Shown: positions 1 to 12,430, numbered from the stretch's first letter. The stretch is DNA of 64,000 bases from Loripinus fragilis (GCA_964019695.1 OZ026515.1:72675644-72739643), one strand, 5' to 3'. Notes: generated from the letters alone by a model not told the origin. Translations and numbers: made by a program.

Positions 1-189
1 ATTAAGTTTACTCAACAGGGTTATAACTAATGAAAATGAATGTCTCAAAGGTCTTGTCCTGAGGCACCTTGCTGTTCATTTAATGTCTAAAACAGTTTCT
101 TTAATATTATGAGTAACATTTTGGAAAAATATGAATTTTGCTATATGTAGGTCAGCTCATGTGCAGTGTATACAGTAAACTCCAATGAA

Positions 190-960
190 TACGCATATAT
201 GAAAAAGCAGTTAATAAATGCTGGTCAGAGCAGCTTTTCAATAAAATCAAAACCAAGGAGAACCCTAAAACTCTTACCAGTGGACAAATTGAGGATCGGT
301 AGAACAAATCTGGTGTGACATAGCCACAGCTCAACTATGTCAGACGTGAGAAAGGGCGTCACAAAGGCTAGAATTCTAACAAAGACCTACATACTGCAGA
401 AAATAGAAACTAATTCAGCGCTGGTGGTGCAGTAGATCACTCGTGCCACCATTGTCGACTGGAGGAGGAAGACCTACTGCAGGTGCTGTCTCGATGCCCT
501 CCCTTCTACGAAATTAGAAAGCATACAGTACAAGCTCCAAAAGATATTGTAGTCAGAAAAGCAAATCTAGAGACTGGGTTTAGTTATGCAAAAGACTGGT
601 CATTTATCTTAAAAAGACTTGTGTGTGCTGAAACATTGATGAAGGCACTGCCTGCTGTTCAAGGATCAGAAGAAGAAATAGAACGGAGGCTATTTTCATA
701 AAATTCATGTCAGAAAACTTCTGGTAGAAAATAGAGAATGATTGGGGAAAATGGCTGTCCACAAAGACTAATCCAATGTATAATGGCTTTTATTCAGTGC
801 TAGGTGTTGGTATAAGACTTTTTTTTACATTCTAACTTATTAACTACAGTAACTGCTAACGCAAGGGCCAGGGCGCTTCTGCATAGGAGGAATATTCATC
901 CGAAAGAAAGAAAGTTAAGTAACAATAAAGTATAATTATTGAAGCGTGTGTGATTATCTG
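190..960 (+). pseudogene. 5'-truncated LINE 3' end (C-terminal zinc-cluster region)
   Basis: Frame-broken remnant of the last part of a non-LTR retrotransposon polyprotein. Around 355-400 it reads ARILTKTYILQ, a motif that precedes the C-terminal Cys/His cluster in many molluscan LINEs. After a frameshift near 410 it continues as VDHSCHHCRLEEEDLLQVL, then RCPPFYEIRKHT, and runs open to a stop at about 699-701. The CxxC, then His or Gln, then Cys spacing is the usual zinc-knuckle-like tail of LINE ORF2 proteins. An AATAAAG at 923-929 may mark the 3' end. No RT core is present, so the copy is dead. Identity as a LINE tail rests on motif recognition; the clade is not assigned. Confidence 0.6.
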
Positions 961-964
961 TGTA

Positions 965-2085
965 ATTTACATTTTTTTTCTTCTCGACAACATTTGCCCC
1001 AAATAACTTTTGAGGATACTCTAGAGGATAACTCTAAGAGGTGACCCCGAAGAGTCACCTCAATAAAAGATTATCATTTTTCGAAGAAAGCAAATAAATC
1101 CAAATGTTTTAATTACTCGACCATACTCTAACCTGTTTTAACCTTAGGCTAGTTAATGTAATAATCTGTCACGCCCAAAAGTATTTGTCAAATATTGCCG
1201 AAATTACCATTTTACAATCGTTTTTTCCTGAAATTCAAAATTGTATTTGACACTCAGAAAATTGACCCTCCACGCTTCACACCGAGAAAAAGAAAGCATC
1301 CATACTAGGGCATTTGCTGCCTCTCTTTTCTTTTACCTATTGGACTCAATACGTATTCACTTACCTACATCGTAAACCTCATTATTATAAGACGTCATTA
1401 TATGTACGAGTATATCACACTGTACGATTACTATACATGCAATATGCTTGTTTTCATTGTAATTTCATTTTTTGCCTCATATTTTGTAACCATAATAATT
1501 ATAAAATAACAAAGAATGATTTGATTTGATTAAAAAATGCACCGATTAACGATAAGTGTAAATTCGTTAACCAATAAGCAGTACTATTTAACATTGATAC
1601 AGGTATCTTAAACTTTGTATAGCATTTTCTAATTTTATTGTAGACCTGAATTTTAAAGACAATTTTGGCTTGGAATATTTTATCGATCAAGGTATATCAA
1701 TAGTTTTATTTGTGGCAATAACATCCATGTATCAGTAGTAAATGGTGATGATTTTGTTAAAAAGTAGTACAAATTACATGTTTGAGCCATTAACTTTTCC
1801 AGAAAACAGTCGACAGTCTGTTTGCAAAGTTGAAATCAACATCATGATTTATAACAAAGTTTGCAGGACTTGAGGGTCGAGTCTATAAGAAATTCTTCGT
1901 CTTTATGTCACACTATTTTAATCCGATTTCTCCAAATCAATCTCACAATTGACATTATTACTGTATTTGTAACCAAATCAATTTGCGCCTATTTGATGCT
2001 ATTAATTTCTTCATCAATTAGATGAGTGAATCACACCACGATAAAAACTCTATTCTTTGCAAACACTGAAGTCATTGACCAGTCT
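965..2085. other. No gene recognised
   Basis: AT-rich sequence without a supportable coding frame. One short hairpin with 8-bp arms (GAGGTGAC and GTCACCTC, 1038-1062) lies just before an AATAAA string; nothing else stands out. Confidence 0.5.
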
Positions 2086-2089
2086 GCCC

Positions 2090-2400
2090 GTGCGTGACTC
2101 CAGAATATATCGTCGGGTGGGGGAGGGAGGTTGACAACGCTTTTTGTCATCAATTTATGTTACAGAGGGGGTCCGTACCAGTATGCCTAAGAAAACTTAT
2201 ACCTAGTAAACAAAGCGAGCTACTATCGGCCAACCAGCGAAACAACATTTTTAAAAATGCATTTCGCAGGCGGGCCCATGATGGCTTGACATTGAAAGCT
2301 GTCTGGGGAGTTTTGTGATTTTCCAGTATCCCTATATAACCAACAGCTTTGTGATTTTCCAGGGGTGGAGAGGGTGGATCCGGACCCCCCAGTCCAACTC
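2090..2400. repeat. Degenerate G/C-run TIR element related to the GCGGATCCAG family
   Basis: Contains GGGGGTCCGTACCAGTAT near 2168 and GATTTTCCAGGGGTGG followed by GGATCCGGACCCCCC near 2350-2390. The same phrases occur in the clearer family member at 61183-61418. The terminal inverted repeats are eroded here. Confidence 0.4.
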
Positions 2401-2618
2401 CTACCTGGGTCTACGACCGTCTACGCCGTATGATCATCGCATTTGTTTATCAAAGATTGGGCTGATCACTTTGGCAATTTTATAACAATACATTTTTGTC
2501 CAAAGTATTCGAACAGAATGACATGATAAAATACTGCCAAATATTGAGGTCTTATGCACGTCTGCTCAGGTTGTCCGAATATAACGAATATATATGGTAA
2601 ACTATACGATCTGCGTTG

Positions 2619-2790
2619 TGTCGTCTGCTGATAACGTTTGCAACCATTTAGGGCCCAGATCAGGACATCTGGATACAAACGGTTTGATATTCTGTTTTTA
2701 TGCTTAGAACATTTTTGAAAAAAAGTTAGCTTTAAAAGTCTGCAGACGAAAAGAGGCTTGCAAAATTACCCAGCATGCAAAGAGGTAATA
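2619..2790 (+). repeat. GTCGTCTGCTG-family short element, copy 1
   Basis: Starts with TGTCGTCTGCTGATAACG and ends near CTGCAGACGAAAAG plus TTACCCAGCATGCAAAG. The outer parts are imperfect inverted repeats of each other. Related copies are at 3417, 4604, 32743, 51628, 57737 (minus) and 61510. No coding capacity, so a MITE-like non-autonomous element. Confidence 0.6.
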
Positions 2791-3416
2791 TCACATGGGA
2801 TAGCTTTTTCTCTCTGTTCGGCTCATATGCCGTAAAAGACCAATGGAGTATGAATCCTTTAAGAAAACACACGCAGGCTCGGGAAATTTATGGCTATTGA
2901 AAAGAAGCACATTGATATAAGGTTTATTCAGCTAAAGTATTTGTTGTCTTGTTTTTATTTCATTAGTGGCTGAGAGAGACGGTTAAGTCGATTGATTGGT
3001 CTTTAGACGATATGACAAATAATCCTCGCAAAATAGATTTTCCATTACAGGAATAAAAAGGCAACTTGGTGTCAGAAGAGGGATGAATGGGTTTTACTTG
3101 ACAAATTTAGCTTCCCTCCTCCGCTTAATAATCTAACGTTGTGACAGGTATTCTTATTTAAATGTTTTTGAAAAACAGATACTGATGCTTTATAAACGGT
3201 CATGCTGGGTGATAAATTTATCATTAAAACATACTTAAATTACTATCAGCTCATGGCACCGGGCTAATTAGCTGCTCATATTTCACTCAAATTTAGATGA
3301 TATAAATTGTTTGCTAGCTGTGACTGTTTTGCTGGATTTTCAACTAATGTATTGTGCAAGGTTTGTCAACGGGTGGTACGCTTTTCACGTGCATTTATTT
3401 TTTTTTGTCTGCCAAT

Positions 3417-3592
3417 GTCGTCTGTTGATAACTTTTGCAAACATTTTAGACCCAGTGTTGCTGGTCTAGAATCAAACGATGGTATTCGTGAACTATTTTT
3501 CGAAAGAGTTAATTTTAAAAAAGAAACAGCAACAAACAAACAGCAGACGACGAATGAAAACATGAAAAATACCCAGCATACAAAGGGTGTTA
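3417..3592 (+). repeat. GTCGTCTGCTG-family short element, copy 2
   Basis: Same order of blocks as copy 1: CTGTTGATAACTTTTGCAAA, a central TTAGACCCAG, CAGCAGACGACGAATG, and finally TACCCAGCATACAAAG. Confidence 0.6.
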
Positions 3593-3779
3593 AGTAGTTT
3601 TCAATTATAAAATGTAAACAGGCACATTTTGAAGGCCACTCAAGTGTAATTCAGAAGCAGAAACAAGTGAGGTCGACCAGGAAATGCTACAATCACATAC
3701 CACAGACCAACTCACAGCAACAACAGTTTCGAGGCATGTATACCCAGTATTACTTGCCTTATTTGAAAAGAATCTTTCC

Positions 3780-4435
3780 TAGGTGTTAACTTTGAGTTCC
3801 AATATGACGATATTACATTGTATTTGAAATTGCTTGTGTTGCTTTATGCCGACGATACAGTTTTGTTTTGGAACAGATTAGAAGGATTTTCAAATAATTT
3901 AGATATGTTTTACCAATACTCATAATTATAGCACCAACTATTTACTTTGATAAAACTACAATAATGATTTGACCAACGTTATGATTTTAATCTAGGTGGT
4001 CATACAATTGACATCTGTTGGATTGTATATATATTGGTGTTATTTTTAGCAGAAATAGGCACTTTCACCAAACAAAGTGACATAAGGTTGTGGAAGCTAG
4101 GAAGGCAATGCACGCACTTTTTTAAACGTGTTCGAAATCTTAATATTCTAACTGATCTGCAGTTGTATTTTTTGACCGGTTGCATTATATGCTTGTTAGA
4201 TATGGGGCCTTTGAAAATAGCCCAATTATCGAAAATTTACATGAGGATTTTCTCAAACAATTTGTTAGTTTGAGAAAAAGTATCCTAATATATATGTAAC
4301 ATGCAGAACTTGGATGACACCCAATACAAATCAATATCAAGTCGCGAATGATAGGTTTCTGGTTATAAATTGTTAATGGAAAATAGTCCAAATTATTACA
4401 ACCCATGGCATTGTAGACATTAGACGATAGAGAAA
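3780..4435 (+). pseudogene. LINE reverse transcriptase fragment
   Basis: Degenerate reading frames on the plus strand show a reverse transcriptase active-site block LLYADDTVLFW at about 3839-3875. Further on come EARKAMHALFKRVRNLNI-like sequence (about 4090-4145), ENLHEDFLKQFVSLRKS (about 4230-4280) and SRMIGFWL (about 4345-4370), the order expected for the thumb and post-RT region of non-LTR elements. Stops and frameshifts interrupt it repeatedly. The fragment ends at a (CA)n tract. It differs from the minus-strand LINE at 7.5-12.2 kb, which has VADD instead of YADD. Confidence 0.65.
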
Positions 4436-4436
4436 A

Positions 4437-4462
4437 CACACACACACACACACACACACAAA
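4437..4462. repeat. (CA)n microsatellite
   Basis: Uninterrupted AC dinucleotide run directly after the LINE fragment, possibly grown at the retroelement 3' end. Confidence 0.9.
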
Positions 4463-4603
4463 CGAAGCAAAATACAATATAAGTAAAACAAACAATCCTT
4501 TTGTCCTCAGCGAGGTCCATTTCACTCAAAATATTTGAGCCAGTTTGTGTATTAGATTTGGAAAAATGGCAATTCAACTTTCCAAACCACGCCTACTTAA
4601 ATG

Positions 4604-4752
4604 CTTAGTCTGCTGATAACCTTTGCAAACAGTTTGGACCTAGATCAGGCCGGACAATCTGGATCCAAAATGTTTGAAACAATGATGGTAATCCTAAAAG
4701 AAATTTTTCGAAAAGGATGATTTGAAAAAAAATCAACAGACGCCAAATAAAC
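4604..4752 (+). repeat. GTCGTCTGCTG-family short element, copy 3
   Basis: AGTCTGCTGATAACCTTTGC at the left and ATCAACAGACGCC at the right, with the shared centre GACCTAGATCAGGCC. It directly abuts the first recognisable Penelope-like coding sequence. Confidence 0.6.
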
Positions 4753-6423
4753 ATAAAAATGCCAATTGACTTTAAATCATGTCGTGAGGAAATTGCAGGA
4801 GCCTTACAAGAATTTTGTAATCGCTGGTGTAAACGAGAGCATGTTGAGTCTAATGCCTTACATAGTTGGAAATTAAATATTTTTAAAACTATTGATGGTA
4901 GAATTTCATTTTATTGCAACAATTCAGATCTTCTACCACCTACCATAAATTCACTTTTAGACACTTGAAGAAGGGGATCCAAGAATTCATAGGAGGTTTG
5001 TTTTGGCCCCCGCAGTGAAGGCTGCTGACAATGTTGTGGTAGTTTGAAAAATATACTATATTAACACCCTAATGCAAGAACTTAGCACTGCAAAAACATA
5101 TGAGCATAACAGGCTTGATGAGACGTCTATTGTTGATAGGCATCGATGCCATATGGCAGATAAGTTCGGGTTGTTTGTTTAATGAGGACCATAGCAAGCT
5201 TCCTACGTTATACTAGTTACCTAAGCTTCATAAACAGCCCTCTAAATCACGTTTTATTGCTAATTCTAGTGCATGTACAGCTACTGAGTTGTCTATTCTT
5301 TTGACTTCTTGCCTCACTGCGATTAAAACCCATGTCATTAAATATTGCACAACAGTTTATGAAAGAAATGGTAAAAATTTATTATGGTCTATTAAAAATT
5401 CCAGTGCAATTTGAAGTCTAGGGGTTTTCTAGCATATGGTTTGTCTAATATGATTTCTCTACTCTCTATACTACATTGCCTCATAATCTAATCAAAGACA
5501 AACTTACAGAATTAATTGAACAACCATTTAACAGAGAGGGCTCACTTTATTTGGCTTGTAATGATAAAACTGCCTTTTTTACTTCTGAACAACCTAAAGG
5601 ATATAAATTGTGGTCATGTCAGATTATGTGTGATGCGCTCCAATATCTTTTGGACAATATATTTATACGATTTGGCTCGAAATTATATAGACAAACTGTA
5701 AGTATTCCAATGGGTATTAATTGTGCTCCTCTTGTTGCAGATTTGTTTTTGTTTTGTTATGAGAGAGACTTTATGTTGTCTCTGTCAGACATTAATCAAA
5801 CAGATATTATTGAAGTTTTTAACTCAACCTCCAGATATTTAGATGACTTACTTAATATTGATAATCCTTATTTTGAACAAATGGTAGGTCAGATATATCC
5901 CACTGAACTTCAGTTAAATAAGGCAAATTCTTCTGATACTGAAGCTCCGTTTTTGGACTTGAACTTGTCAATAACAAACGGCATAGTTTCTTCTAAAATT
6001 TATGGGATGATTTTAATTTTGAAATAGCAAAATTTCCCCTTTCTTGTTGGAGATGTTCCTCGCTCTTCTTCCTGTGGTGTATATATTTCTCAGCTTACTC
6101 GTTTTGCTAGAGTGTGTTCTAATGTTGATGACTTCAACAACAGAAACTTATTTTTAACTGCTAAGTTATTATTTATAGATATCATAAAATTCGAAAAGCA
6201 TTTTCTAAATTCTACCACAGACACTGTTAAGTACAACATTGGGTTAAAAACTCTTCTGCATCAAGGCATATCAGAACCTATATTTTATGGTGATTTAGTT
6301 TATAAATTGAAACGAATTGTTGGAAAACCTAATTTTAGTGATCACTTCAAAAAGATAGTAAAACGTTATATAAGGGTTGGACATAACTTGGATATCATGC
6401 GACAGTCTGCATGCCTAGTTTAA
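4753..6423 (+). pseudogene. Penelope-like element copy 1, reverse transcriptase pseudogene
   Basis: Degenerate single-ORF reverse transcriptase. In order: PIDFKSCREEIAGAL (4759 on); a FVLAPAVKAADNVVVV block (about 4998-5045, expected ADK); a LPKLHK-type motif with stops around 5205-5235; SRFIANSS; then an open stretch 5476-6024 with HNLIKDKL, SIPMGINCAPLVADLFL and the catalytic RYLDDLLNI. A final open piece 6112-6420 has GLKTLLHQGISEPIFYGDL. Several stops and at least two frameshifts separate these blocks. No GIY-YIG endonuclease was seen. The motif set (LPK-HK, LYTTLPH-like, IPMGT-CAP, RYLDD) fits Penelope-like RTs, but the clade call is inference. A second copy lies at 45770-47127. Confidence 0.7.
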
Positions 6424-7085
6424 AACCCAATCACGGTTTATAGCTATGGTTTCCTCTTTAATTGCACGACGGTGGGTCAGGCCTCAGACTATATGACGGC
6501 TCTGACGTAAAGCTTTAATCGGTGGGTTGGTGCCTGATGCTTATTTGTAGCTAGACCCACCGTGGCTCAACTGGAGGTTTTTATTAGCTCTGACTATCTG
6601 TGAGTCATGAGCCCTTTTCTGTGTTTCATCATGGAGTGTTAATTTGATTAGAGTGTTTCTCCATGATGATATATTGCAATAGTTAGATGGCCTCCATGCG
6701 ATCTGAACATTTCTTGTACTTCAAAAACAGCAGAATCCAGGGCGAAGATTTGGTACCAGTAAGCTGTATTTAAGCCCCCCGGTGGCTTAGGCTGCTGTCC
6801 GTTCTAAGGCGGTGGTTCTGTTGTTGTTGACTTTTTATTTATTGTTACTCCCATTGTGGGGGACTGTAATTGTTTTATGTTTTGTTGAACGTTACTTTAT
6901 GTCCATTCTAGTATTGCAAGCATCTTGATGGGGAAGAGAGGGCTGGTTGCTTTGCTTAATTTGTCTTTCTGGTGTCTCGTGATGGTTGAGCGGCTCTTCC
7001 TCGCGGTGCCACGGGGTTGTCTGCGGTTTGTGATTGTGGTATTTCCTGATCATACTCACTTACTATTTTTCACTATAAGGTAAAC
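6424..7085 (+). repeat. Penelope-like copy 1, 3' terminal non-coding sequence
   Basis: Non-coding tail after the RT stop. Its sub-blocks recur elsewhere: CTCCATGCGATCTGAACA..CAGCAGAATCCAGGGCGAAG, GGCTTAGGCTGCTG..GTTCTAAGGCGG, GAGAGGGCTGGTTGCTTTG, and CTCGCGGTGCC..TGTGATTGTGGTATTTCC. Related copies are at 15270-15740 (+), 16110-16345 (-), 52715-53140 (-) and 62820-63150 (+). The terminal 65 bp, reverse-complemented, resembles the unit of the 16-20 kb satellite. Confidence 0.75.
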
Positions 7086-7482
7086 CTCGGATTTATTGTG
7101 GGAGATTGAATACGTGCAATTTTGTTTGTGTTGGACAATGTCACATGCTAAGTTGTAGTTACATTGATCACCGCCGTGCTTACTTTGATGGTTTCCACAT
7201 TGTTGCTGTGTCTTTCATCGCCGAATTTTCCTTTCGGAGTTGCTGTTTTATTTAATTACGTACATGTAAACTCGGTCCGAGATGTAAATCCATTAAAAGT
7301 TAAATGTGCGGAATTGATTATTATATGCAATTACAAAAACGGACTACGAATACATTCATTACATAATAGTTAGTGAAGACAGCGCACTATTCTCGCTTTT
7401 CACGGACCGTTAAACGAGTAAGTGGTACAATGTCAATTAAGAATTAAACAGATTCATTTATTCTATCTGATATCAAGGAAAA

Positions 7483-8128
7483 GGTAGATAGATAGATATT
7501 CTTTATTTCCTCCATAATGAAGAGTTCACAATACAAAGAATGATACAAATACAAAACAACATACTAACAATGAATATAGCACACATGTGAACAGTTAATG
7601 AAATAAGAGATGCATGCAATAATGCATTCAAAATTATGATCAATGTACAGATATAAGGCATAAAGAAGCAGCTCATCTCCTCCTGTATGCGTTAATAACT
7701 GCGTAAACGTATATACAATATATATACAAGGGGTTTCTACCCACATGAGACAGTAAACATACACTCATGCCAACGATATATACTACTAAAATATTCGATC
7801 AAAGCAGCGAATAACAAACCACTTAAAGTGTTTGTAAGCGCTGGCTGGCATGCACGTTCTCGCCTGTATACACTCTCATTGTCGCTGCATGTACATGCGA
7901 CAATGCTACCGCATCGCAAACCCTGATGACAGGTTTTCTAGCGTCAAAGAGCATGTGATCTTCGTCGAGAGAAACTCTGCCTTCCTGGTTTGTGACAATT
8001 GCGTACACAATTTCAGATCGTTAATAATGACAATCCGTAAGCGCAGAGATACCCAATTAAATGGTTTACGACTACTTCTTCACAAGGCAGAAGCTTTGCA
8101 ATAAGCAAAAATGAGCATAAAGCCTTAA
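7483..8128 (-). repeat. LINE 3' UTR with (ATCT)n tail
   Basis: Follows the ORF2 stop of the minus-strand LINE. On the minus strand it ends GGAGGAAATAAAGAATATCT followed by a short (ATCT)n tract at 7483-7500. Ending in a simple-sequence tail instead of poly(A) is typical of CR1-like LINEs. No independent gene is seen in it. Confidence 0.7.
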
Positions 8129-11100
8129 TTAATGTCTATTAAAAGAGCCTAGGCCACGTGTAGAAACCTTTATCCACATACTATGAATCCTAGACATACA
8201 TATAGATCTGAACTGTTGAAATTGGTCACCAAGTATAAATCTTACTATATCATCATCTAGGCCAAGAAATATCATCGTTAGGAATGCTTTGTCCAAACTC
8301 CTAAGATATGTGCAAACTTCACTATTGAGTTGCTGTATAGAATACCATAGCCTTGACCTGTCTAAATTCAAAAATAAGCAATCATGGATACAATGATCCA
8401 CTACATTATCATAATTGGTACTGCATTTAGGGCAAGACACTGGATTACAAAAAGGATTGCCAACAATATTTGCTATCATATGTACACATGAAATACTAGC
8501 AGCCAGATAACTACGGCTTTCTTTCGATGAGATCCATAATACATGGGGTGAATACTCAGTATGTAACAGCCTGAATCTATCAAACTCTGGAGCAGATAGT
8601 CTAGTTTTCCAAGAGCTTATTTCTTTGTCATGTATCCGACGCTTAACTAAATGTTTCCATCTTATCTTAGATGGAAATGTGTTTTGTTTTTACATAGCTG
8701 TTGAAATATTCTGTAAGATCATATTTTTCCATAATTTTAAAAATATCAGGGATATAACCTTTCTGAGACACATTGTTAATTGTAAAATAAGCTAGACGTC
8801 TGTAGAAACAGTCATGTACCCAACAGTTGCTGATATTTCTGCAAAATTGTCCAAATAAAGTGAGCTTTCTGAAATCTATTTCTGATTCAATGGAATATAT
8901 ACCCAAAAGACTCAAAGCAGCATCAGTGCTTGTCCTTATGCTTAATCCCTGCATGTATTTGACACAAAACCTATGCGCCCTCTCTAGCAACATTAAATTA
9001 CTTGCAGTTAATGAAAACCAAGTTTCGCACCCATAGAGGGCTTTGGGCAAAACAACAGACTCATAAATCTTTTTGCAGGATAATGGGTGTAGACTTTCTG
9101 AATGTATTAAACCACAGTTAACTAAGCTTAAGAAATGGCCTTTTAATTTGCTTGCTGCTTCCTTAAGGTTAACATCAATACTGAGATATTTATTGCAATT
9201 GACTCCCAAGTGTTTATAACTCACATCTTCATTCACAATATGTGGTCCTAAGCGCCATTGTCTTTTGTGTCTATCGTACGCAAACTTGGTCTCATTAAAA
9301 ACAAGCACAGAGCATTTGACGGGAACATAATCAAATCGCCATTTAAATGAGTATTGATAACATATTCTCATTAGCATATCAAGACCATTCTTAGAAAGAG
9401 ACAGTAGCACCATGTCATCTGCTACAGCAAGTACACAAAGAATTAAGCCTAGCAACATAAATCCGCTAACACATCTGCAAAGTTCATTGATTAAATCATC
9501 GCTATTGCAAAGATACATAAAAGGAGAGACAACACCACCCTGACGGGCACCTTGCAATATAGGAAACCATACTGAATAATGACCATTATACACTACACGA
9601 CTGGTCATGTTTTTGTGAAGATTGATGATAACCCGAAGCAAATTTGATTGTATACCTTTTTGGTACAGTTTAAAAAATAAACCATTATGCCAAATTTTAT
9701 CGAAAGCTTTCTGTACATCTAGGAAACAAGCATATAAATTACTGTGATTCTCTTTAGCAAAAAGACAACACTCTTTAAACATCACAGAAGTCATTTTACA
9801 TCCAGTTTTTTGTCAAAAACCACCTTGCAAACCATTTAACGGCACACGTAGATTATTTTCAAGAAGTTTTAATAAAATTCGTTCAAAAAATTTCAAAATT
9901 GCTGACGAAAGAGTGATTGCGCGATAATTATTGGGATCTTTTTTGGATTTTCTGCCGCCTTTATGAAGAGTTATGATAAGGCCTTGCTTAAGCGTATCTG
10001 GGATATAGCCATGTGTGAACATATCTGAATAAAGCAATGACAGCTGTTGAAATAACCCATTCCCACCATTAATCAAGTGCTCATTATTTACACCATCATT
10101 GCCAAATGCTTTTTTCGTTTTCAACAGTTTGGCAGCTTTCTTAATTTCGGAGACAGAGAAACTATCAGAATCCAGATCTGAACAAGACTGAGATAACCCA
10201 TTTAGTATGCCTTGCATTTGGTGATCTACTTGGCTTTTAAATTGTGCATCAAAATGCTCTCTTTCAGTATCAGAATATAAGTTTTGAAAATATTGCCCCC
10301 AACCTGTTACAATTTGCTGGGGGTCGCGACACATTTGCCCATTGAATTCTACTTCTGAACGTGCGCTTGAAGATTTTGATTTTCGCCTATTGTTAATTTT
10401 CTTCCAGAAAAAAGCACTGTCAAGTTCAGCGGCATCATCAATTTCCCTATTTAATTCATTTAGATAGTTTTGAGCACACTTCCGATGTTGAAAACGGAAT
10501 AAACATTTGGCACTTTTGTACCTACGATATGAACTATGGTCATTGTTACGAGGTCTACCGTCAAGAATCCATTCACGACGTCTTTGTCGCATAACAGCGT
10601 GCAAATCTTTCAACTGCTGATCCCAGTATGGCTTAAGAAAATGCCTAAATTTTGTTTTTGGCAAAACACTGTCTGAAATATTGACTATGCTTGTAACAAT
10701 ATTTTTATAGCGATTGTCGATCCTGTTATGAATATCTGCTATATTGTCACATTCGTTATTTAAAAGAGCATTATCTAATTGGGTTTTATAAAGCTGTAAT
10801 ATATGCTCATCTACTTTTTTCCATTTGATATGTGATTCAGCATTGCAATTAAGATTTTCAAAACAAGTGTCTCCTGTTGAGATAGCACATACAACTGGTC
10901 GATGCCTAGATACATTCAAAACATGATCGTCAGTAATTTCACAGGATATAACTGTATCAAGTTTCACATCAGGAATTAAGATATGATCTATAAGTGATTC
11001 GTAAATATCCCCATAAGACACAAAACTAGCAGTTGCTCCTGTGCAAAGTGGGAGTGTATTTACAGCTACCAAATTATGATAACTTACCATATTTTGAAAA

Positions 11101-11624
11101 TAGATACCTCTAGCATCGGTGGGTTTGATATACGTTTGACCTTGTAAATGGGCGTTAAAATCGCCCATGACGACAATATGTCCCATTTCAGAATACATCG
11201 AGATGACTGACTGTAGTAGGTCAATAAATTCCCTAAAAATGTGTATGGGATGATTGCTACTAGGTGCATACGTCTGTATAAAATAAAAACATGCATTGTT
11301 CAGTCTATATTTTACACCACAAATTCGGTCACTGTCAATATCAAGGGGTGATATATAGTTAGATAAAGAACTACGCCACAATATTGCAACGCCTCCCTTA
11401 CCAACCTGTCTATTGCTATTTAGAAGCAAATCATTGTCTGCAATACCAAAACCCACATAATTGCTGTCAATACTATCAAGAAAATGTAAATTGTGATTAA
11501 ATAGCCAATGTTCTGAAATACCTAAAATGTGGATATGTCTTTTATCAAGAAGAGAGCTAATATACGAAGCACTCGACATGATACCAGTGGCATTCCATGA
11601 AGCTATACAAAGTTGTTCAGCCAT
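8129..11624 (-). pseudogene. LINE ORF2: AP-endonuclease plus reverse transcriptase, one stop and one frameshift
   Basis: Non-LTR retrotransposon ORF2. The natural start is ATG at 11624 (MAEQLCIASWNATG). The N-terminal endonuclease shows WNATG, ISEHWL, GKGGVAILWR, QTYAPSSN, MGDFNAHL, SLIDHILIP and SRHRPVV (canonical SDH has R here). The RT domain begins KAFGNDGVNNEHL, then LQGARQGGVVSP and a VADD active site (usually F/YADD). The C-terminal zinc cluster is CPKC..H..H..C near 8400-8425. The frame is broken only twice: an in-frame TGA at 9813-9815 within GGF-QKTGCKMTS, and a one-base shift near 8670, after which IRWKHLVKRRIHDKE continues to the stop at 8129. About 1160 codons long. Jockey-superfamily or CR1-like by layout; the exact clade is not assigned. 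Confidence 0.9.
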
Positions 11625-11670
11625 TAAAGGATATAAGTGCCAACTACAGTTTTTATGCTCTAATGAGCGT

Positions 11671-12212
11671 CTAGTCAATATTGCGCACAAAACTGTGAAT
11701 GCTTGTGTCATCATTAACAACGTAAATGTTATCATAAGTTTCTCTATCAGCAGCCTGATAAGACCGTGTTTGCAATTTCCGCCTATACGCATTTCTAGGA
11801 TACCAGGTTTGCACTGAACACCCTCAGGCCAGAAACCTTCTTCAAAAAGACTAGCTCCTCTCTCACCATCAACATTTATCTGAATAACAGCCCGATTCTG
11901 ATCAGGATACCTTCTTATGTTAAACCAAGATACAAACACACCTCTGCGTTGAACATAGTTACACAATAAATTTTCTGTAATGCTAGACTTGAACCCACCT
12001 ACATAGCATCGCATTGACTTACTGCAAACATGTTGAATGAAATCTCCGTCAGACTCTTCCTGTTCATTATCAGCAGAATTAACAAAAGACTGCAAGAAAC
12101 GATGCTTTGGCCTCACATCACGCGAGTTCAAAGCTGGTACTTGCTTATTGGTGGTAACACGACTGGTCAAACTTAGAAAATAATAGCAAATAATGGAAAA
12201 AAAGCTTTGCAC
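11671..12212 (-). pseudogene. LINE ORF1 C-terminal part (RRM-like), 5'-truncated
   Basis: Upstream of ORF2 the same minus-strand frame reads RCYVGGFKSSITENLLCNYV, then GVFVSWFNIRRYPDQNRAV, the look of the RRM-like domain of LINE ORF1 proteins. At about 11808 the continuation shifts by one base: after QCKP the alternative frame gives WYPRNAYRRKLQTRSYQAAD and ends with TAG at 11671-11673, 46 bases before the ORF2 ATG. The 799-codon open frame joining ORF1 to ORF2 is therefore probably an artefact of a one-base deletion in a short C run. The 5' end of ORF1 is missing; LINE sequence fades out near 12170-12215. Confidence 0.7.
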
Positions 12213-12334
12213 CCGCCCCTGTTTTAAAACGAGCTTAAACGTGATTACTTGAACAATCCTCGGTTCTGTATTACAATGTTGCTATGAAAATCGATGTTGA
12301 GCTTAGGGTTTGAATATACTTAGGCTTAACAAGA

Positions 12335-12430
12335 ACATAGAAAATGAAGTATCCAAAGACACAAATTGTATCTTAAAATCCAAGATGGCCGCCGTTGGCC
12401 ATATTGGAAAACAGGTCCTACCAATAGCAC
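12335..12430 (+). repeat. Left copy of a divergent inverted repeat pair
   Basis: TATCCAAAGACACAAATTG and CCAAGATGGCCGCCGTTGGC plus ATTGGAAAACAGGTCC recur inverted at 13985-14070, so the pair flanks about 1.55 kb that includes the pseudogene below. Confidence 0.6.

Noticed and set aside
1036..1065. Hairpin followed by AATAAA as a histone-type 3' end
   Set aside because: The stem and loop sequence do not match the histone consensus, and no histone-like coding sequence precedes it.
4185..4577. 130-codon minus-strand frame opposite the LINE fragment
   Set aside because: It runs through the CA microsatellite and is antisense to a recognisable RT relic, so it is a shadow frame.
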